Assembly: GCF_002127325.2 (NCBI RefSeq)
Contig: NC_035433.2
Span: 11,876,111 to 11,940,110 of the forward strand
Length of the DNA stretch: 64,000 nucleotides
DNA from: Helianthus annuus
Lineage: Eukaryota > Streptophyta > Magnoliopsida > Asterales > Asteraceae
Reading direction: 5' to 3'
A program made the translations under genes and the position numbers. Under the pieces are notes generated by a model, which did not search any database, had not been told where the DNA came from, and saw only the letters and a program-made list of their open reading frames with translations. Positions 42,647 through 54,563 of this stretch are shown here, piece after piece (position 1 is the first letter of the stretch; each line of letters starts with the position of its first letter).

Positions 42647-44340
42647 TGATGTGCGTTAGGTGTAATATAATTTAGATGTATAATTAAGCCCTTTTTACAC
42701 TTTTTAGCCAAGTTTTAAATTTATAAAACACGATATTCACTAACACTAAACACACATATGGGCAAGTGCACCCATCGTGGACGTAGTATAGTGTTGGTAA
42801 GATACCGAGGTCGTCCAAGGACACAAGAGCTTTTAATACCGGTTTATCCTCAACGTCTAATCAAATCAAAAAGGTTAGAAAAATGTTTTAAACTAAGAAA
42901 AATAAAAACTAACTAAATGCTGAAAATAAAAATAAAATAAAAACAGATAGACAAGATGAATCACTTGGTTCCGACACGTGTATTAGTATAACCTTTGATT
43001 ATTTTCGCACTTTTGCACTTGTTTAAGAGATTATCTTAGTTATTGTAGTAGGCCCCTCTTTTGAAGGCGACGTTACCCTCAACCCAGTAGTTTGAGTCAG
43101 CAAGGATAAAATCCTAAAGGGTCGGATTATTGAAAGATAATGAATTAAGTTATTAATGCAAATTATGGTAGGCCCCGCTTTTGGCGGCGACGTTACCCTC
43201 GGCTAAGTAGTCTGAGTCAGCAGGGATACAGTCCTAAATAGCCGGGTTATAGTATTAATAGTAGTTAACTTATGAGGGGGTCAAAGAGTTTGGATCCCCG
43301 CCATCCAATACCTATGGGCATTGAAGGAGATCCTACTAAATTTGACCCAGGTCCCAAGCAGGACCTCTAAACGCTGAACAAGGGCAAGACCCTTACCAAA
43401 CCGTTCCCTTAACCCCCGACCAGGTAGCCAACATACCTCCATATAGACCGTGGAGATATGAATGATGAAAATCTTTTATTTTATATAGACAGTAAAATAA
43501 CGCCAAGACACCACGGACAAACGATAAGGAAAGATCACCTTCAACATAAGTAACTAGTTATTAAAGTCATTAATACAAAACCAAATAAAAAGTGCAAAAG
43601 ATTAAAAATAAAAAGTATTATACTAAACACTTGTCTTCACCAAGTGATGTAAGAGACTTAGGCAAACATGGCCTTGATTGTCAAGAACTCTTACGATCAA
43701 TCTTGGATCCCGAGACGACTCACACACTCTACGATGGACAATGGATGATGGTGGTGGATGATGGTGTTATGGTGGTGGTGGGTGGTGGATGAGGTGTGAG
43801 AGAGGTGGTGTGCCAAGGGATGAGAGAGAATGAAACCAAGCTCCTCTATTTATAGGCTGAACAGAAGGCTGGACACGGCTCCGTGTCCGCTGGACACGGC
43901 CCCGTGCCCGCCTGACACTCTCTCTCTTCATTAATTGTAATTGCGAATTACAATTAATGCGCCTGCTGTACTTTCACCACGCCCCCGTGCTCGCTGGACA
44001 CGGCCCCGTGGTGAGCAATGGAAGCTTCTACTGGTTTGTCTTTTCTGCTGCTTCCTGGGCACGCCCCCGTGTTCGCTGGACACGGGGCGTGTTCAGACTC
44101 TGTTTCCTTCTCTTTGTCTTGGGAGGTGCCGTTGAGGGTCCGGGCAGTCTACTTTTGTTCCTTTTCTTGTATTTATGGTAGAATTAGTGGTCTTTTTGCT
44201 TCTTTTGTGATTTTGAGCTCATTTCATCCTGAAAATACAAAAGGAAGACAAAAACACTCTTTTTCCAACATTAGTACTTAAAAAGGGTTAGTTTTATGCC
44301 TTAATTGATGTGTTTTATATGTTGCATTTTACACACATCA
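42647..44340 (-). repeat. Athila 3' LTR (left copy)
   Basis: 1,694 bp. On the minus strand, U3 (44340 toward 43856) carries three pairs of GC-rich palindromic boxes at about 44060-44095, 43977-44010 and 43871-43910, just upstream of the TATA box. Confidence 0.95.
43846..43855 (-). promoter_or_regulatory. TATA box of Athila LTR (left copy)
   Basis: Minus-strand CTATAAATAG, about 15 bp downstream of the nearest palindromic box pair. Confidence 0.75.
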
Positions 44341-44353
44341 AATACCCCCACAC
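44341..44353 (-). other. Athila polypurine tract
   Basis: Minus-strand GTGTGGGGGTATT directly before the 3' LTR; primes plus-strand synthesis. Confidence 0.8.
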
Positions 44354-46235
44354 TTGAACTTTTGCTTGTCCTCAAGCAAAACTCTTTAAATGTGGCTTAC
44401 ACTCCCAAATGGAATAGGTAGAAGAGAAGTTTTTTAGCTTGTCCTAGAGTGTCGGGAATCCAAGGTTTTTATAGGTTTTATTTTTAGTTATTTACAATCC
44501 TATTCGTTATGATTTATTTTGAACTTTTCATAAGATAAACTACTTATTTGGGCATAACATGCCTTATTAAAATTCCATTTATATACAAGTTCACATACCT
44601 CACGGGAGATCACTCAACACTCGGCCGAAGGTGTATTTTTAAGTGAATCACTCGAGAGCGGCACGGAACTTACGTCTTCCATAGGCTTGCCAAGCAATCA
44701 ATCCTCCTCCTTTTTTAACTTTTTACCTTTGTAAATATCAAGAGGACTTTTGGGGTGAAGGCTTGGGTTTAAAGGTGGGTGGTTGGTTAGTGGTTAGTAA
44801 AAAGGGCGAAAATCGTAACAAGTGTCGGTTTTCGTAAAATACCTTGTTTTTAGTGACTTATTATTCCTTTGAAGTATTTCTCAAACAAGCTTTTTGTAGC
44901 TTCTGTTTGTTTTTGACTTCATCAAATTTTTTTTTTTTTTTTTTTTGATATCACTTGAAAGGGCAAGTTGACGAAAAACCGAGCTTGTTACTAAAATAAA
45001 GGGGAAAAAAAATGAAAAAGATTTTTGGTGGGTAAAAATGGTTTTTGGGGTAATGAAATGAAAGGTTTAGGCTCAAAGGGGCTATCTAGGGGGATTTTGG
45101 GTAGGTAAAAAAAATGAAAAATAATGGTTTTGAAAGAAAAATGGTTAGTCCTAATGCCTCCATCATTTACTTACTTGGGTTTAAGTTGGTAAGGACCGGG
45201 AATGTATCGTCGTGGCAAGTTCTAGATTTGTAAGGACCGAGCGGCTATTCACACAAGAAACGAAAAATGAGCATTTAATCTAAATATGTGTATTTTTATG
45301 CTCAATAAAGGCTCAAAACTCACTTTTGTGGGAATGGGTTTTTAATGTGATCAAGCATATATAATCGAATTCTTAACTAGACTTGTTATACCGTTTCATA
45401 ATTTTCTTATGTTAGTTCTTTTTATCACGACGCTATCGGTTGTAAATTTGTAAAAATATAACCTTTTTAAAACTTGTTATTCCCAACTTAAAGACAAGTA
45501 AATAAAAAATGAAAAAGTTTTTGAAAAAATTTGGGGTGTTTAGCGGTTCCAATAGAGTTTTGTGTAAGGCTTGTGTTTAGGATTTTGCAAAATTTCAAGG
45601 TTTTAGCATCCCCCCCACACTTAAATTACACATTGTCCTCAATGTGTCCAAAAATAAAGTTTTTGGTTGATTAGAATGTGTAAAAGTATGTTTAAAAACA
45701 AAGATTTGTGTTACTGGCACTCTGGACACGGCCCCGTGTCCAGTGGACACGGCCCCGTGGTGAACTGCCAGTAACGGAAAACTTACAGAAGGTGAACACG
45801 GGGGCATGTTGGGTGACCACGGCCACGTGTCTGGCAAAAATCCGCAGGTCAGTAGCCAAACAGCAGAACTGGGAGATGGACACGGGGGCGTGTCGGCTGG
45901 ACACGTCCCCGTGTGGACAGTCTGTTAGCCAGAAAAATAGGTTTTTCTCCCGGTTTCTTCATCCTAGGGCTGCAAGTGCTAATGTTTAGCACTCTAACCC
46001 TTGCATTGCACCTGTTTAATCATTCAATACCATCCAACCAAGCACAAACCATCCTAATTTTACCATTGTCAAATATTATCCAAACATAAAGTAAAAACAA
46101 AATAAAGATAAAAAGTAGTTAAGGAAAGTAAATTGTTCGACAAATGGCACGCAGGCCATGAATTGTTTGATGGATAAGAAGGGCAATCAAACCTGTGGGC
46201 TCATCACCAGCCAGCCCCTTGCTCCTCCCAGCCTC
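44354..46235. other. Athila non-coding 3' region
   Basis: About 1.9 kb without a credible gene. Includes a T run near 44925-44946 and three palindromic box pairs at about 45721-45760, 45795-45832 and 45878-45916. Confidence 0.75.
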
Positions 46236-47393
46236 CTACTCCATGTCTTCATCACTATCTTCACCTCCGCCCCCCTGCCTCGCCATGTACTCCCGGATGC
46301 TACCGATATCATCTTGTATATCGTTGACGTTGCGTTCGATAGCTCCAACCCGGAGGTGTGTGTTGTTGGCGAGGTTGTAGGTGTTCCTGGTGCACATGAG
46401 GTTTTCCTGCAAAAGATCATGTAAACTTTGGAAGTTAGGAAAACCGCCTCCTTGAGAGGAGGATTGACCCGGATCGCCTTGGGGAGGGTATTGAAAATGT
46501 GGAGGTGGTGCATGAAGAACTAGAGCCTCCTGCGGGTTCCATGCGTAGCCTTGCGCCCTCTGAAAGCTCACCGTCCCGTCCTCCGCTTCATAAAGCAAGT
46601 TCATGGCTCGGCAAATATGATAATCGACCCGTCCCGACCATGGACTTCTTTCGAAGGACCTTGGGATATTCGTGAAGTGCTTGAAAAGACGGTACACCCA
46701 TCCCCCGAAGAAGATTGGTGTAGGAGCAGAGGCAAGGCGGTTCAAGTGCATGTTTCGCAGTAGGAAGTAAGGAACATCGAGAGGCTTCTGGTTGTGGATG
46801 CAGTGAAGGACAACCAAATCTTTTAACCCAACAACGCCACTACTGTCATGGCGTTGGCTCAGCGAGTACGTGAGGAGCCTGTGGATGTAGCGGTATAATG
46901 GGTCCCTCAGTTTGGTGCTCTTTGTGCTGCTTGGGTTGTAGATCCCTTCACCGATTTGAGCCCATGCGGCTTGACGTTCAGTTGCATCCAAGTCTCGCAA
47001 TCCCCCGGTATTCTCTTCATTCCCCGCTTCTTCATCTTTGTACAGCCCAATGATGGATCCAAACCGTGCCATGGAGGTTCTATAGGTTGTACCCCCACAT
47101 CGAAATTCGACCGCCTCGTGGTCAAACGGTTCGCATCTCGAGTTGAAGACGAAAGTGCTATAGAACTCCATCGTGCATTGATGGACCGACCGAAGTCGGG
47201 CAGTCAATGCGACGTGCAGCGGACCCGTCACTATGTTGTTGAAGCGGTCCAGTTGGTTCACCATGGTTAGCAAATCAGTACATGCCCGCCTTGGGTATTC
47301 TTCGGGTCTTGTTTGTAGGACCTCGTAGCGTGCCCTAGCGTCAAGTTCGTTTGCACCAAACCTTGTGAATTTCGACATCTGAAAAGAATACAT
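46236..47393 (-). CDS. ATHILA ORF-1-like protein in the 3' position
   Basis: 385 aa (or 380 from the second Met, MSKFTRFGANELDARARYEV). Segments such as FDHEAVEFRCGGTTYRTSMA, RFGSIIGLYKDEE, DVPYFLLRNMHLNR and GRVDYHICRAMNL resemble the 'ATHILA ORF-1 / putative plant transposon protein' family, whose function is unknown. Pro/Gln/Gly-rich stretch at residues ~295-325, acidic C-terminus GEDSDEDME. No signal peptide or clear membrane segment, so I do not call it an envelope. The frame is intact; it is separated from pol by 775 non-coding bases. Confidence 0.75.
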   Translation of the reverse strand: MYSFQMSKFTRFGANELDARARYEVLQTRPEEYPRRACTDLLTMVNQLDRFNNIVTGPLHVALTARLRSVHQCTMEFYSTFVFNSRCEPFDHEAVEFRCGGTTYRTSMARFGSIIGLYKDEEAGNEENTGGLRDLDATERQAAWAQIGEGIYNPSSTKSTKLRDPLYRYIHRLLTYSLSQRHDSSGVVGLKDLVVLHCIHNQKPLDVPYFLLRNMHLNRLASAPTPIFFGGWVYRLFKHFTNIPRSFERSPWSGRVDYHICRAMNLLYEAEDGTVSFQRAQGYAWNPQEALVLHAPPPHFQYPPQGDPGQSSSQGGGFPNFQSLHDLLQENLMCTRNTYNLANNTHLRVGAIERNVNDIQDDIGSIREYMARQGGGGEDSDEDME

Positions 47394-48167
47394 AAGAAGT
47401 TAGTACGAAACCAGGAAAATCAGATTGGAAACTGCAAACAGTGGGCTGGACACGGCCCCGTGTTCAGCGGACACGGCCCCGTGTCCAGGCGTCTGTAACT
47501 CAAAAATTCCATTTTTCGTCCCGGTTTCGAAAACCTGAAAATTTTTAGCCCAATAGTAGCGGTTTCCCCCGAAAATGAAACCCTAAGTGTCATTTTTCCA
47601 AAAACAAACCATTTACCCTTTCAATTTCGTGTTTTTCGGTTCAAGAACAAGGGTTTGGGTTTTTAGTTGGAAATCGGACGAATCTATCAACAATACATGT
47701 CTATTTACTTCCTACTACTCTATTCTAAACTACTACTAACAATTTTCATCAAAAATTTTGAGTTCGATCCGGATGAACATGAAGAACCCTAGATTTTCCC
47801 CCAATTTTTGATGTTTTAACTACATACAAGTAACTAATCTAACTACTAAGAAGGATAGAATCATACCTTGACGTTGTTAGAATCGGTGGTGACGTTCGAA
47901 ATCTGCAGGAAATCGCTTCTAACCAGAGAGTTTTCGGTGAAACGGGGCGTGTGGAATGGTGTAACTGATAGGAAAAGAGGGTTTTATCCCGACAGTCGCC
48001 TCGACACGGCCCCGTGTCCAGCGGACACAGCCCCATGCCGGACGAAGTTTTTGAAAAATATTTATTTTTTTTTCTGTGCTCGTGTGCATGCCCCTTATTT
48101 CCGAAAAATGGTTAGATGATTTACTGGTTTTGAACGTACACTTACCTGTAACATGTCGGGTTCGAGT
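47394..48167. other. Athila spacer between pol and ORF-1-like gene
   Basis: No coding signal. Carries palindromic box pairs at 47447-47488 and 48002-48040. Confidence 0.75.
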
Positions 48168-51100
48168 TTATTCGTTGACCGTTTGTAGTGCGATTTCCTC
48201 TTCCTCATCCTCAATGGATCCTCTGTAGAGTTTCAGCCGTTGGCCATTGACTTTAAATGGTGTCCCATTCCGAGTTTTAATTTCTACTGCACCGTGTGGA
48301 AAAACATGGGTAACGGAAAAAGGTCCTGACCACCTAGATTTTAACTTACCAGGAAATAATCGAAGTCGTGAATTAAACAATAGAACTTGGTCTCCAACCC
48401 GAAATTCATTAGATTTAATATATTTATCATGCAAATTTTTCATTCTTTCTTTATAAATTTCGGAGTTAGAATATGCATAATTCCTAAGTTCTTCTAATTC
48501 GTTTATTTGACAAAATCGATTTTTACCGGCAACTTCTAAATCTAAGTTTACGTTTTTAATTGCCCAGTAGGCTTTGTGAGCGATTTCTACTGGCAAGTGG
48601 CAACTTTTTCCATAGACGAGTTTGTATGGGGTTGTGCCTATGGTGGTTTTATAAGCAGTTCGAAAAGCCCATAAAGCGTCGTCTAATTTATCGGCCCATT
48701 CTTTTTTATTTATTCCTACGGTTTTTTCAAGTATTCGTTTTAAACCTCGATTAGTCACTTCGGCTTGCCCATTTGTTTGAGGATGATATGCTGTCGAGAC
48801 CCGGTGATAGACCCCATACCTTGTTAATATTTTTTCGAGTTGATGATTGCAAAAATGGGTACCTCTATCACTTATCAAAGCCTTTGGTGTCCCGAAACGA
48901 GAGAACAGCTTTTTCAGAAATTTTACCACCACTCTCCCATCGTTTGTTGGAAGAGCTTCGGCCTCTGCCCATTTAGACAAGTAATCTACTGCCACAAGTA
49001 TATATTTGTTTCCCTTTGAAGGTGGAAAAGGTCCCATGAAATCGAGTCCCCATACATCAAAGATTTCACAAACGAGAATGCCATTTTGAGGCATTTCGTT
49101 TTTGGAAGAAATATTACCTGATCTCTGGCAGGCATCACATGTCTTTACAAGGTTTTGTGCATCCTTGTAAATGGTTGGCCAGTAAAATCCTGAGTCAAAT
49201 ACCTTTCGTGCGGTACTTGCGGCACCATGATGTCCTCCGTATGGACCTTCGTGACAATGACGGAGTATTCTTCGCGCTTCATTACCATGGACACACCTTC
49301 GGATGAGCTGGTCGGCACACATTTTGAAAAGATAGGGGTCTTCCCAAAAGTAATGCTTTACATCAGCAAAGAATTTCTTCCTTTGATGATGTGGCCATCC
49401 TTTGGCGACTACACCGCTAGCTAAGAAATTAGCGTAGTCGGCATACCATGGTTCTTGTCTACTTTCCATCATTTCCAGGGACTCCGTGGGAATTTTTTCG
49501 TTGATTTGCTCGTCCCTGGTTGTCTCTAAAGCTGGGTCTTCTAAGCGTGAGAGATGATCTGCAGCAGTGTTTTCCGCTCCTCTTTTGTCCTTGATTTCAA
49601 TGTCGAATTCTTGGAGGAGTAAAATCCACCTTATCAAACGGGGTTTTGCGTCTTGCTTCTTGAAGAGGTACCTGATGGCTGCATGGTCTGTATAAACTAT
49701 TGTTTTAGAAAGAACAAGATAAGAACGAAATTTATCAAAAGCAAATACCACCGCTAGTAATGCTTTTTCTGTAGTTGTATAATTTTCTTGTGCATCATTA
49801 AGAGTTTTACTAGCATAATAAATTGGGTGGAAATGTTTTTCTTTTCTTTGTCCCAAGACTGCTCCAACAGCAAAGTCGCTTGCATCGCACATGATTTCGA
49901 ATGGAAATTTCCAATCTGGTGCTATCATGATAGGTGCGTTGACTAGCATTTCCTTGAGGGTTAGAAATGCTTGATTGCATTCCTTGTCAAAGATGAAGGG
50001 TGCATCTTTTTCAAGCAATTTTGTTAGAGGTCTCGAAATTTTTGAAAAGTCCTTGATAAACCTTCTATAGAATCCGGCATGCCCTAAGAAACTTCTGATT
50101 GCTCGTACGGAGGATGGAGGAGGTAATCGAGAAATAGTCTCTATTTTTGCTCGATCAACTTCCATTCCTTCGCTTGAGATCTTGTGACCGAGTACTATTC
50201 CCTCTGTTACCATGAAATGGCATTTTTCCCAGTTAAGGGCGAGGTTAGTTTCCTCACATCGGGATAGCATTCGTTCAAGATTATCGAGGCATTGATCATA
50301 TGAGTCTCCAAAGATGGAAAAGTCATCCATGAAGACTTCCATTGTCTTTTCGATCATATCATGGAAAATGGCTACCATACAACGTTGGAATGTTGCAGGC
50401 GCATTACATAGACCGAATGGCATGCGTCGATATGCAAAAGTGCCGTAGGGACATGTGAAAGTTGTTTTCTCTTGGTCTTCTGGTGCTATCGGTATTTGAA
50501 AGTATCCTGAAAAACCATCTAAGAAACAATAAAATTTATGACCGGATAATCTTTCTAACATTTGATCAATGAAGGGTAAAGGAAAGTGGTCTTTCCTAGT
50601 TGCTTCATTTAATCTCCTATAATCTATACAGACTCTCCATCCTGTGACGGTTCTCGTTGGTATTAATTCATTTTTCTCGTTAGTTATTACCGTCATACCT
50701 CCTTTCTTTAGGACTACCTGGACGGGACTTACCCACGGGCTATCGGAGATAGGGTAGATTAGTCCGGCGTCGAGTAGTTTGATGACTTCATTCTTAACCA
50801 CTTCTTGAACATTGGGGTTCACTCTTCGTTGTGGTTGAATCACCGTTTTGTAGTCATCATTCATTAAAATTTTGTGCGTGCACATGGAAGGACTTATTCC
50901 TTTAATATCTACAAGCTTCCAAGCGATTGCATTTTTATGTTTTTTAAGCAGGTTAACTAATTTCTCTTTTTCTATACTACTTAAACTAGACGAAATAATT
51001 ACTGGTAAACTACCATCTTTGCCTAGAAAAGCATATTCCAAACCTTTAGGAAGTTCTTTGAGCTCAATGGGTTGGTCTTTAGGAGACACCTTATTTTGTG

Positions 51101-52472
51101 GCTCATCTAGATCAAGAACCTTAAAGGTTTGTTCTATGGCTATCTCTTCTTCGACAAAGTGGTCCTCTTCGTTGGTTGTATCAGGTGGTTCAGCTTCATC
51201 TTCAATTAGGGGGTCATTGTTGCCAAAAGGATATTTCATTGAGCGCTCAAGATCTATGCTCCTTTTGAATGCCCCTATTTGAAGAGGTAGATTGTTGTAC
51301 TTCCGGTTTTTCAAAGCTTTATGAGTTTGTACAAAAGGTTTTCCCAAGACTAAGGGGGCGTCATCTAGGATGACGAAGTCGGTTGGGATTACCATTTGAT
51401 TTGTTTGAACCAAAACATCTTCAATTACACCGATTGATTTCATTACTTTCCGATTGGATAGAAAAATGGGTATTTGAAGTGGAGTAAAATCACTAACACT
51501 TAATTTTTCAAAAATATAGTTAGGCATTATGTTAACACAAAGATCTTTATCAATGGTGATATTACTAATAAATGAATTTTGAAAGAAACATGGAACCGGT
51601 GTGATGTTAATTTCAAAAGGGTCTTCTTTTATTAGCGAGGTTTGATCATTAGTTAACTTAACGCTTACTAAGTCTTTGATTTTAGCACTAGTGTTTAACT
51701 CTTTTAAAAACTTAGCATGAGGTGTTATTAAACAATGATTTTCGAAAGTAGGTGACAAGAGGTTAATTTCTTCAAAATTAGACTCTTCTTGAATTTTAAC
51801 ATTAACGGACTCACCATTTAACTCATGTGTCGGTTTTTCACTTTCTTGTTCTTCCATTTTTACACTTTCAACTATCTCTACGTTATTATCATTTTTTAGC
51901 TCTTCTCTTGCGCGAGATTCTTTTATACAACGTTCGATAGTTTTAATGTGTTCTAATATCCTATTAGTCACTTCGGTGAGATTGAAAGAATTTGGATCCT
52001 CAAAGCTTGAATCCGGTTGCTCGATCCTAGGTTCCTCATAATACTCATATGAAGTAGATGGTTCACACCATTGTTCTTCATTGTAAGTATATGATGGATA
52101 AGGGTCGAAGCTTTGTTCTTCATAGTACTCATATGAGGTGGGTTGTTCACGCCATGGTTCCTCATAATAAGAGTATGAAGGTGGTGGCTCATATGTTGAA
52201 TCTTCAAAGTATGAGTATGAAGGCTCATACCTTGGTTCATCAAAATATGAGTATGAGGGAGGAGGTTCATACCTTTGGTCTTCATAGGATGTGTATGAAG
52301 TTGATGGCTCGTACCTGGGCTCCTCATAATGGTTGTATGAATTGGATGGTTGATATGAGTTATTATATTGAACCGAGCGTGTGTTACGACAATTAGTGCA
52401 ATAATTACCCCTATAATCATCCTCATCATAGGTGTAGTTGTAACCTCTTGAGTATTGATCCATAAGAATCAC
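48168..52472 (-). CDS. Athila polyprotein: Tyr-rich repeats, PR remnant, RT, RNase H, integrase
   Basis: 1,434 open codons; the likely start is the fourth residue ([10 protein letters not shown]). Residues ~40-155 are imperfect [17 protein letters not shown] repeats where gag should be; no gag core or zinc knuckle is visible. Residues ~290-385 resemble the retropepsin region ([37 protein letters not shown]) but the catalytic Asp-x-Gly turn between DKDLC and VNIMP is absent. RT ~560-740 with FMDD at 714-717, then RNase H ([26 protein letters not shown]), integrase zinc region ([21 protein letters not shown]), DDE core ([32 protein letters not shown]) and the GPF module. No chromodomain. Reverse transcription and integration functions look intact. 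Confidence 0.92.
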   Translation of the reverse strand: MILMDQYSRGYNYTYDEDDYRGNYCTNCRNTRSVQYNNSYQPSNSYNHYEEPRYEPSTSYTSYEDQRYEPPPSYSYFDEPRYEPSYSYFEDSTYEPPPSYSYYEEPWREQPTSYEYYEEQSFDPYPSYTYNEEQWCEPSTSYEYYEEPRIEQPDSSFEDPNSFNLTEVTNRILEHIKTIERCIKESRAREELKNDNNVEIVESVKMEEQESEKPTHELNGESVNVKIQEESNFEEINLLSPTFENHCLITPHAKFLKELNTSAKIKDLVSVKLTNDQTSLIKEDPFEINITPVPCFFQNSFISNITIDKDLCVNIMPNYIFEKLSVSDFTPLQIPIFLSNRKVMKSIGVIEDVLVQTNQMVIPTDFVILDDAPLVLGKPFVQTHKALKNRKYNNLPLQIGAFKRSIDLERSMKYPFGNNDPLIEDEAEPPDTTNEEDHFVEEEIAIEQTFKVLDLDEPQNKVSPKDQPIELKELPKGLEYAFLGKDGSLPVIISSSLSSIEKEKLVNLLKKHKNAIAWKLVDIKGISPSMCTHKILMNDDYKTVIQPQRRVNPNVQEVVKNEVIKLLDAGLIYPISDSPWVSPVQVVLKKGGMTVITNEKNELIPTRTVTGWRVCIDYRRLNEATRKDHFPLPFIDQMLERLSGHKFYCFLDGFSGYFQIPIAPEDQEKTTFTCPYGTFAYRRMPFGLCNAPATFQRCMVAIFHDMIEKTMEVFMDDFSIFGDSYDQCLDNLERMLSRCEETNLALNWEKCHFMVTEGIVLGHKISSEGMEVDRAKIETISRLPPPSSVRAIRSFLGHAGFYRRFIKDFSKISRPLTKLLEKDAPFIFDKECNQAFLTLKEMLVNAPIMIAPDWKFPFEIMCDASDFAVGAVLGQRKEKHFHPIYYASKTLNDAQENYTTTEKALLAVVFAFDKFRSYLVLSKTIVYTDHAAIRYLFKKQDAKPRLIRWILLLQEFDIEIKDKRGAENTAADHLSRLEDPALETTRDEQINEKIPTESLEMMESRQEPWYADYANFLASGVVAKGWPHHQRKKFFADVKHYFWEDPYLFKMCADQLIRRCVHGNEARRILRHCHEGPYGGHHGAASTARKVFDSGFYWPTIYKDAQNLVKTCDACQRSGNISSKNEMPQNGILVCEIFDVWGLDFMGPFPPSKGNKYILVAVDYLSKWAEAEALPTNDGRVVVKFLKKLFSRFGTPKALISDRGTHFCNHQLEKILTRYGVYHRVSTAYHPQTNGQAEVTNRGLKRILEKTVGINKKEWADKLDDALWAFRTAYKTTIGTTPYKLVYGKSCHLPVEIAHKAYWAIKNVNLDLEVAGKNRFCQINELEELRNYAYSNSEIYKERMKNLHDKYIKSNEFRVGDQVLLFNSRLRLFPGKLKSRWSGPFSVTHVFPHGAVEIKTRNGTPFKVNGQRLKLYRGSIEDEEEEIALQTVNE

Positions 52473-52840
52473 TCAACAGATCACAACTGAGTCTCGGGAC
52501 CAGAAAACGAAAATAAGACGGAGACAGAAGCTGGACACGGCCCCGTGTTGAGTGAACACGGCCCCGTGTTCAGGGTCTGTATCTGGGCGTTTTAATTAAA
52601 GTTACTGGTCACGTTGAGCACGGGGGCGTGTTCAGCGAGCACGGCCCCGTGTTCAGACTCTGTATCTGGGTATCTAACTAAAAATATGCAGCACGGGGGC
52701 GTGTTCAGTGAGCACGGCCCCGTGTTCAGGCTACTGTAAATGCAAAACTAAACTAAAATGCAGAAAAATGCGCGCGTTTTTGAAAAAGTTTTGAAAAACT
52801 GATTAGGCCATCGATTTTAAACTTTCTTAAAATCCTTGTG
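52473..52840. other. Athila leader with palindromic boxes
   Basis: Non-coding leader between primer site and the polyprotein ATG, with box pairs at 52534-52575, 52617-52658 and 52690-52730, each containing CACGGCCCCGTGTT or CACGGGGGCGTGTT. Confidence 0.85.
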
Positions 52841-52858
52841 TCCCCGGCAACGGCGCCA
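52841..52858 (-). other. Athila primer binding site (tRNA-Asp type)
   Basis: Minus-strand TGGCGCCGTTGCCGGGGA, six bases inside the 5' LTR. This sequence is characteristic of Athila/Tat elements. Confidence 0.9.
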
Positions 52859-52864
52859 AAAACT

Positions 52865-54558
52865 TGATGTGCGTTAGGTGTAATATAATTTAGATGTATA
52901 ATTAAGCCCTTTTTACACTTTTTAGCCAAGTTTTAAATTTATAAAACACGATATTCACTAACACTAAACACACATATGGGCAAGTGCACCCATCGTGGAC
53001 GTAGTATAGTGTTGGTAAGATACCGAGGTCGTCCAAGGACACAAGAGCTTTTAATACCGGTTTATCCTCAACGTCTAATCAAATCAAAAAGGTTAGAAAA
53101 ATGTTTTAAACTAAGAAAAATAAAAACTAACTAAATGCTGAAAATAAAAATAAAATAAAAACAGATAGACAAGATGAATCACTTGGTTCCGACACGTGTA
53201 TTAGTATAACCTTTGATTATTTTCGCACTTTTGCACTTGTTTAAGAGATTATCTTAGTTATTGTAGTAGGCCCCTCTTTTGAAGGCGACGTTACCCTCAA
53301 CCCAGTAGTTTGAGTCAGCAAGGATAAAATCCTAAAGGGTCGGATTATTGAAAGATAATGAATTAAGTTATTAATGCAAATTATGGTAGGCCCCGCTTTT
53401 GGCGGCGACGTTACCCTCGGCTAAGTAGTCTGAGTCAGCAGGGATACAGTCCTAAATAGCCGGGTTATAGTATTAATAGTAGTTAACTTATGAGGGGGTC
53501 AAAGAGTTTGGATCCCCGCCATCCAATACCTATGGGCATTGAAGGAGATCCTACTAAATTTGACCCAGGTCCCAAGCAGGACCTCTAAACGCTGAACAAG
53601 GGCAAGACCCTTACCAAACCGTTCCCTTAACCCCCGACCAGGTAGCCAACATACCTCCATATAGACCGTGGAGATATGAATGGTGAAAATCTTTTATTTT
53701 ATATAGACAGTAAAATAACGCCAAGACACCACGGACAAACGATAAGGAAAGATCACCTTCAACATAAGTAACTAGTTATTAAAGTCATTAATACAAAACC
53801 AAATAAAAAGTGCAAAAGATTAAAAATAAAAAGTATTATACTAAACACTTGTCTTCACCAAGTGATGTAAGAGACTTAGGCAAACATGGCCTTGATTGTC
53901 AAGAACTCTTACGATCAATCTTGGATCCCGAGACGACTCACACACTCTACGATGGACAATGGATGATGGTGGTGGATGATGGTGTTATGGTGGTGGTGGG
54001 TGGTGGATGAGGTGTGAGAGAGGTGGTGTGCCAAGGGATGAGAGAGAATGAAACCAAGCTCCTCTATTTATAGGCTGAACAGAAGGCTGGACACGGCCCC
54101 GTGTCCGCTGGACACGGCCCCGTGCCCGCCTGACACTCTCTCTCTTCATTAATTGTAATTGCGAATTACAATTAATGCGCCTGCTGTACTTTCACCACGC
54201 CCCCGTGCTCGCTGGACACGGCCCCGTGGTGAGCAATGGAAGCTTCTACTGGTTTGTCTTTTCTGCTGCTTCCTGGGCACGCCCCCGTGTTCGCTGGACA
54301 CGGGGCATGTTCAGACTCTGTTTCCTTCTCTTTGTCTTGGGAGGTGCCGTTGAGGGTCCGGGCAGTCTACTTTTGTTCCTTTTCTTGTATTTATGGTAGA
54401 ATTAGTGGTCTTTTTGCTTCTTTTGTGATTTTGAGCTCATTTCATCCTGAAAATACAAAAGGAAGACAAAAACACTCTTTTTCCAACATTAGTACTTAAA
54501 AAGGGTTAGTTTTATGCCTTAATTGATGTGTTTTATATGTTGCATTTTACACACATCA
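52865..54558 (-). repeat. Athila 5' LTR (right copy)
   Basis: 1,694 bp. Visible differences from the left LTR: one in the box near 54096 (GGCCCC against GGCTCC), one near 53682 (ATGGTG against ATGATG), one near 54307 (GGGGCAT against GGGGCGT). TATA box equivalent at about 54064-54073. Confidence 0.95.
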
Positions 54559-54563
54559 ATTAT

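Larger units (their letters stand above)
42647..54558 (-). mobile_element. Athila-type Ty3-gypsy element, recent insertion
   Basis: 11,912 bp, antisense to the LINE. LTRs 42647-44340 and 52865-54558 are both 1,694 bp, start TGATGTGCGTTAGG and end ACACACATCA on the plus strand, and differ at about three positions by eye. A 5-bp duplication ATTAT lies at 42642-42646 and 54559-54563. The primer site matches tRNA-Asp usage typical of Athila/Tat. In element orientation: LTR, leader, Tyr-rich/PR/RT/RNase H/integrase ORF, spacer, ATHILA ORF-1-like ORF, 1.9-kb non-coding, polypurine tract, LTR. Confidence 0.95.

Noticed and set aside
46236..47393. Retroviral-type envelope gene
   Set aside because: Position fits, but no signal peptide, furin-type site or membrane span is visible; similarity is to ATHILA ORF-1-like proteins.
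51968..52429. 153-aa minus frame rich in Met/His and the opposite-strand 112-aa frame
   Set aside because: Shadows of the Tyr-rich repeats in the Athila polyprotein frame.
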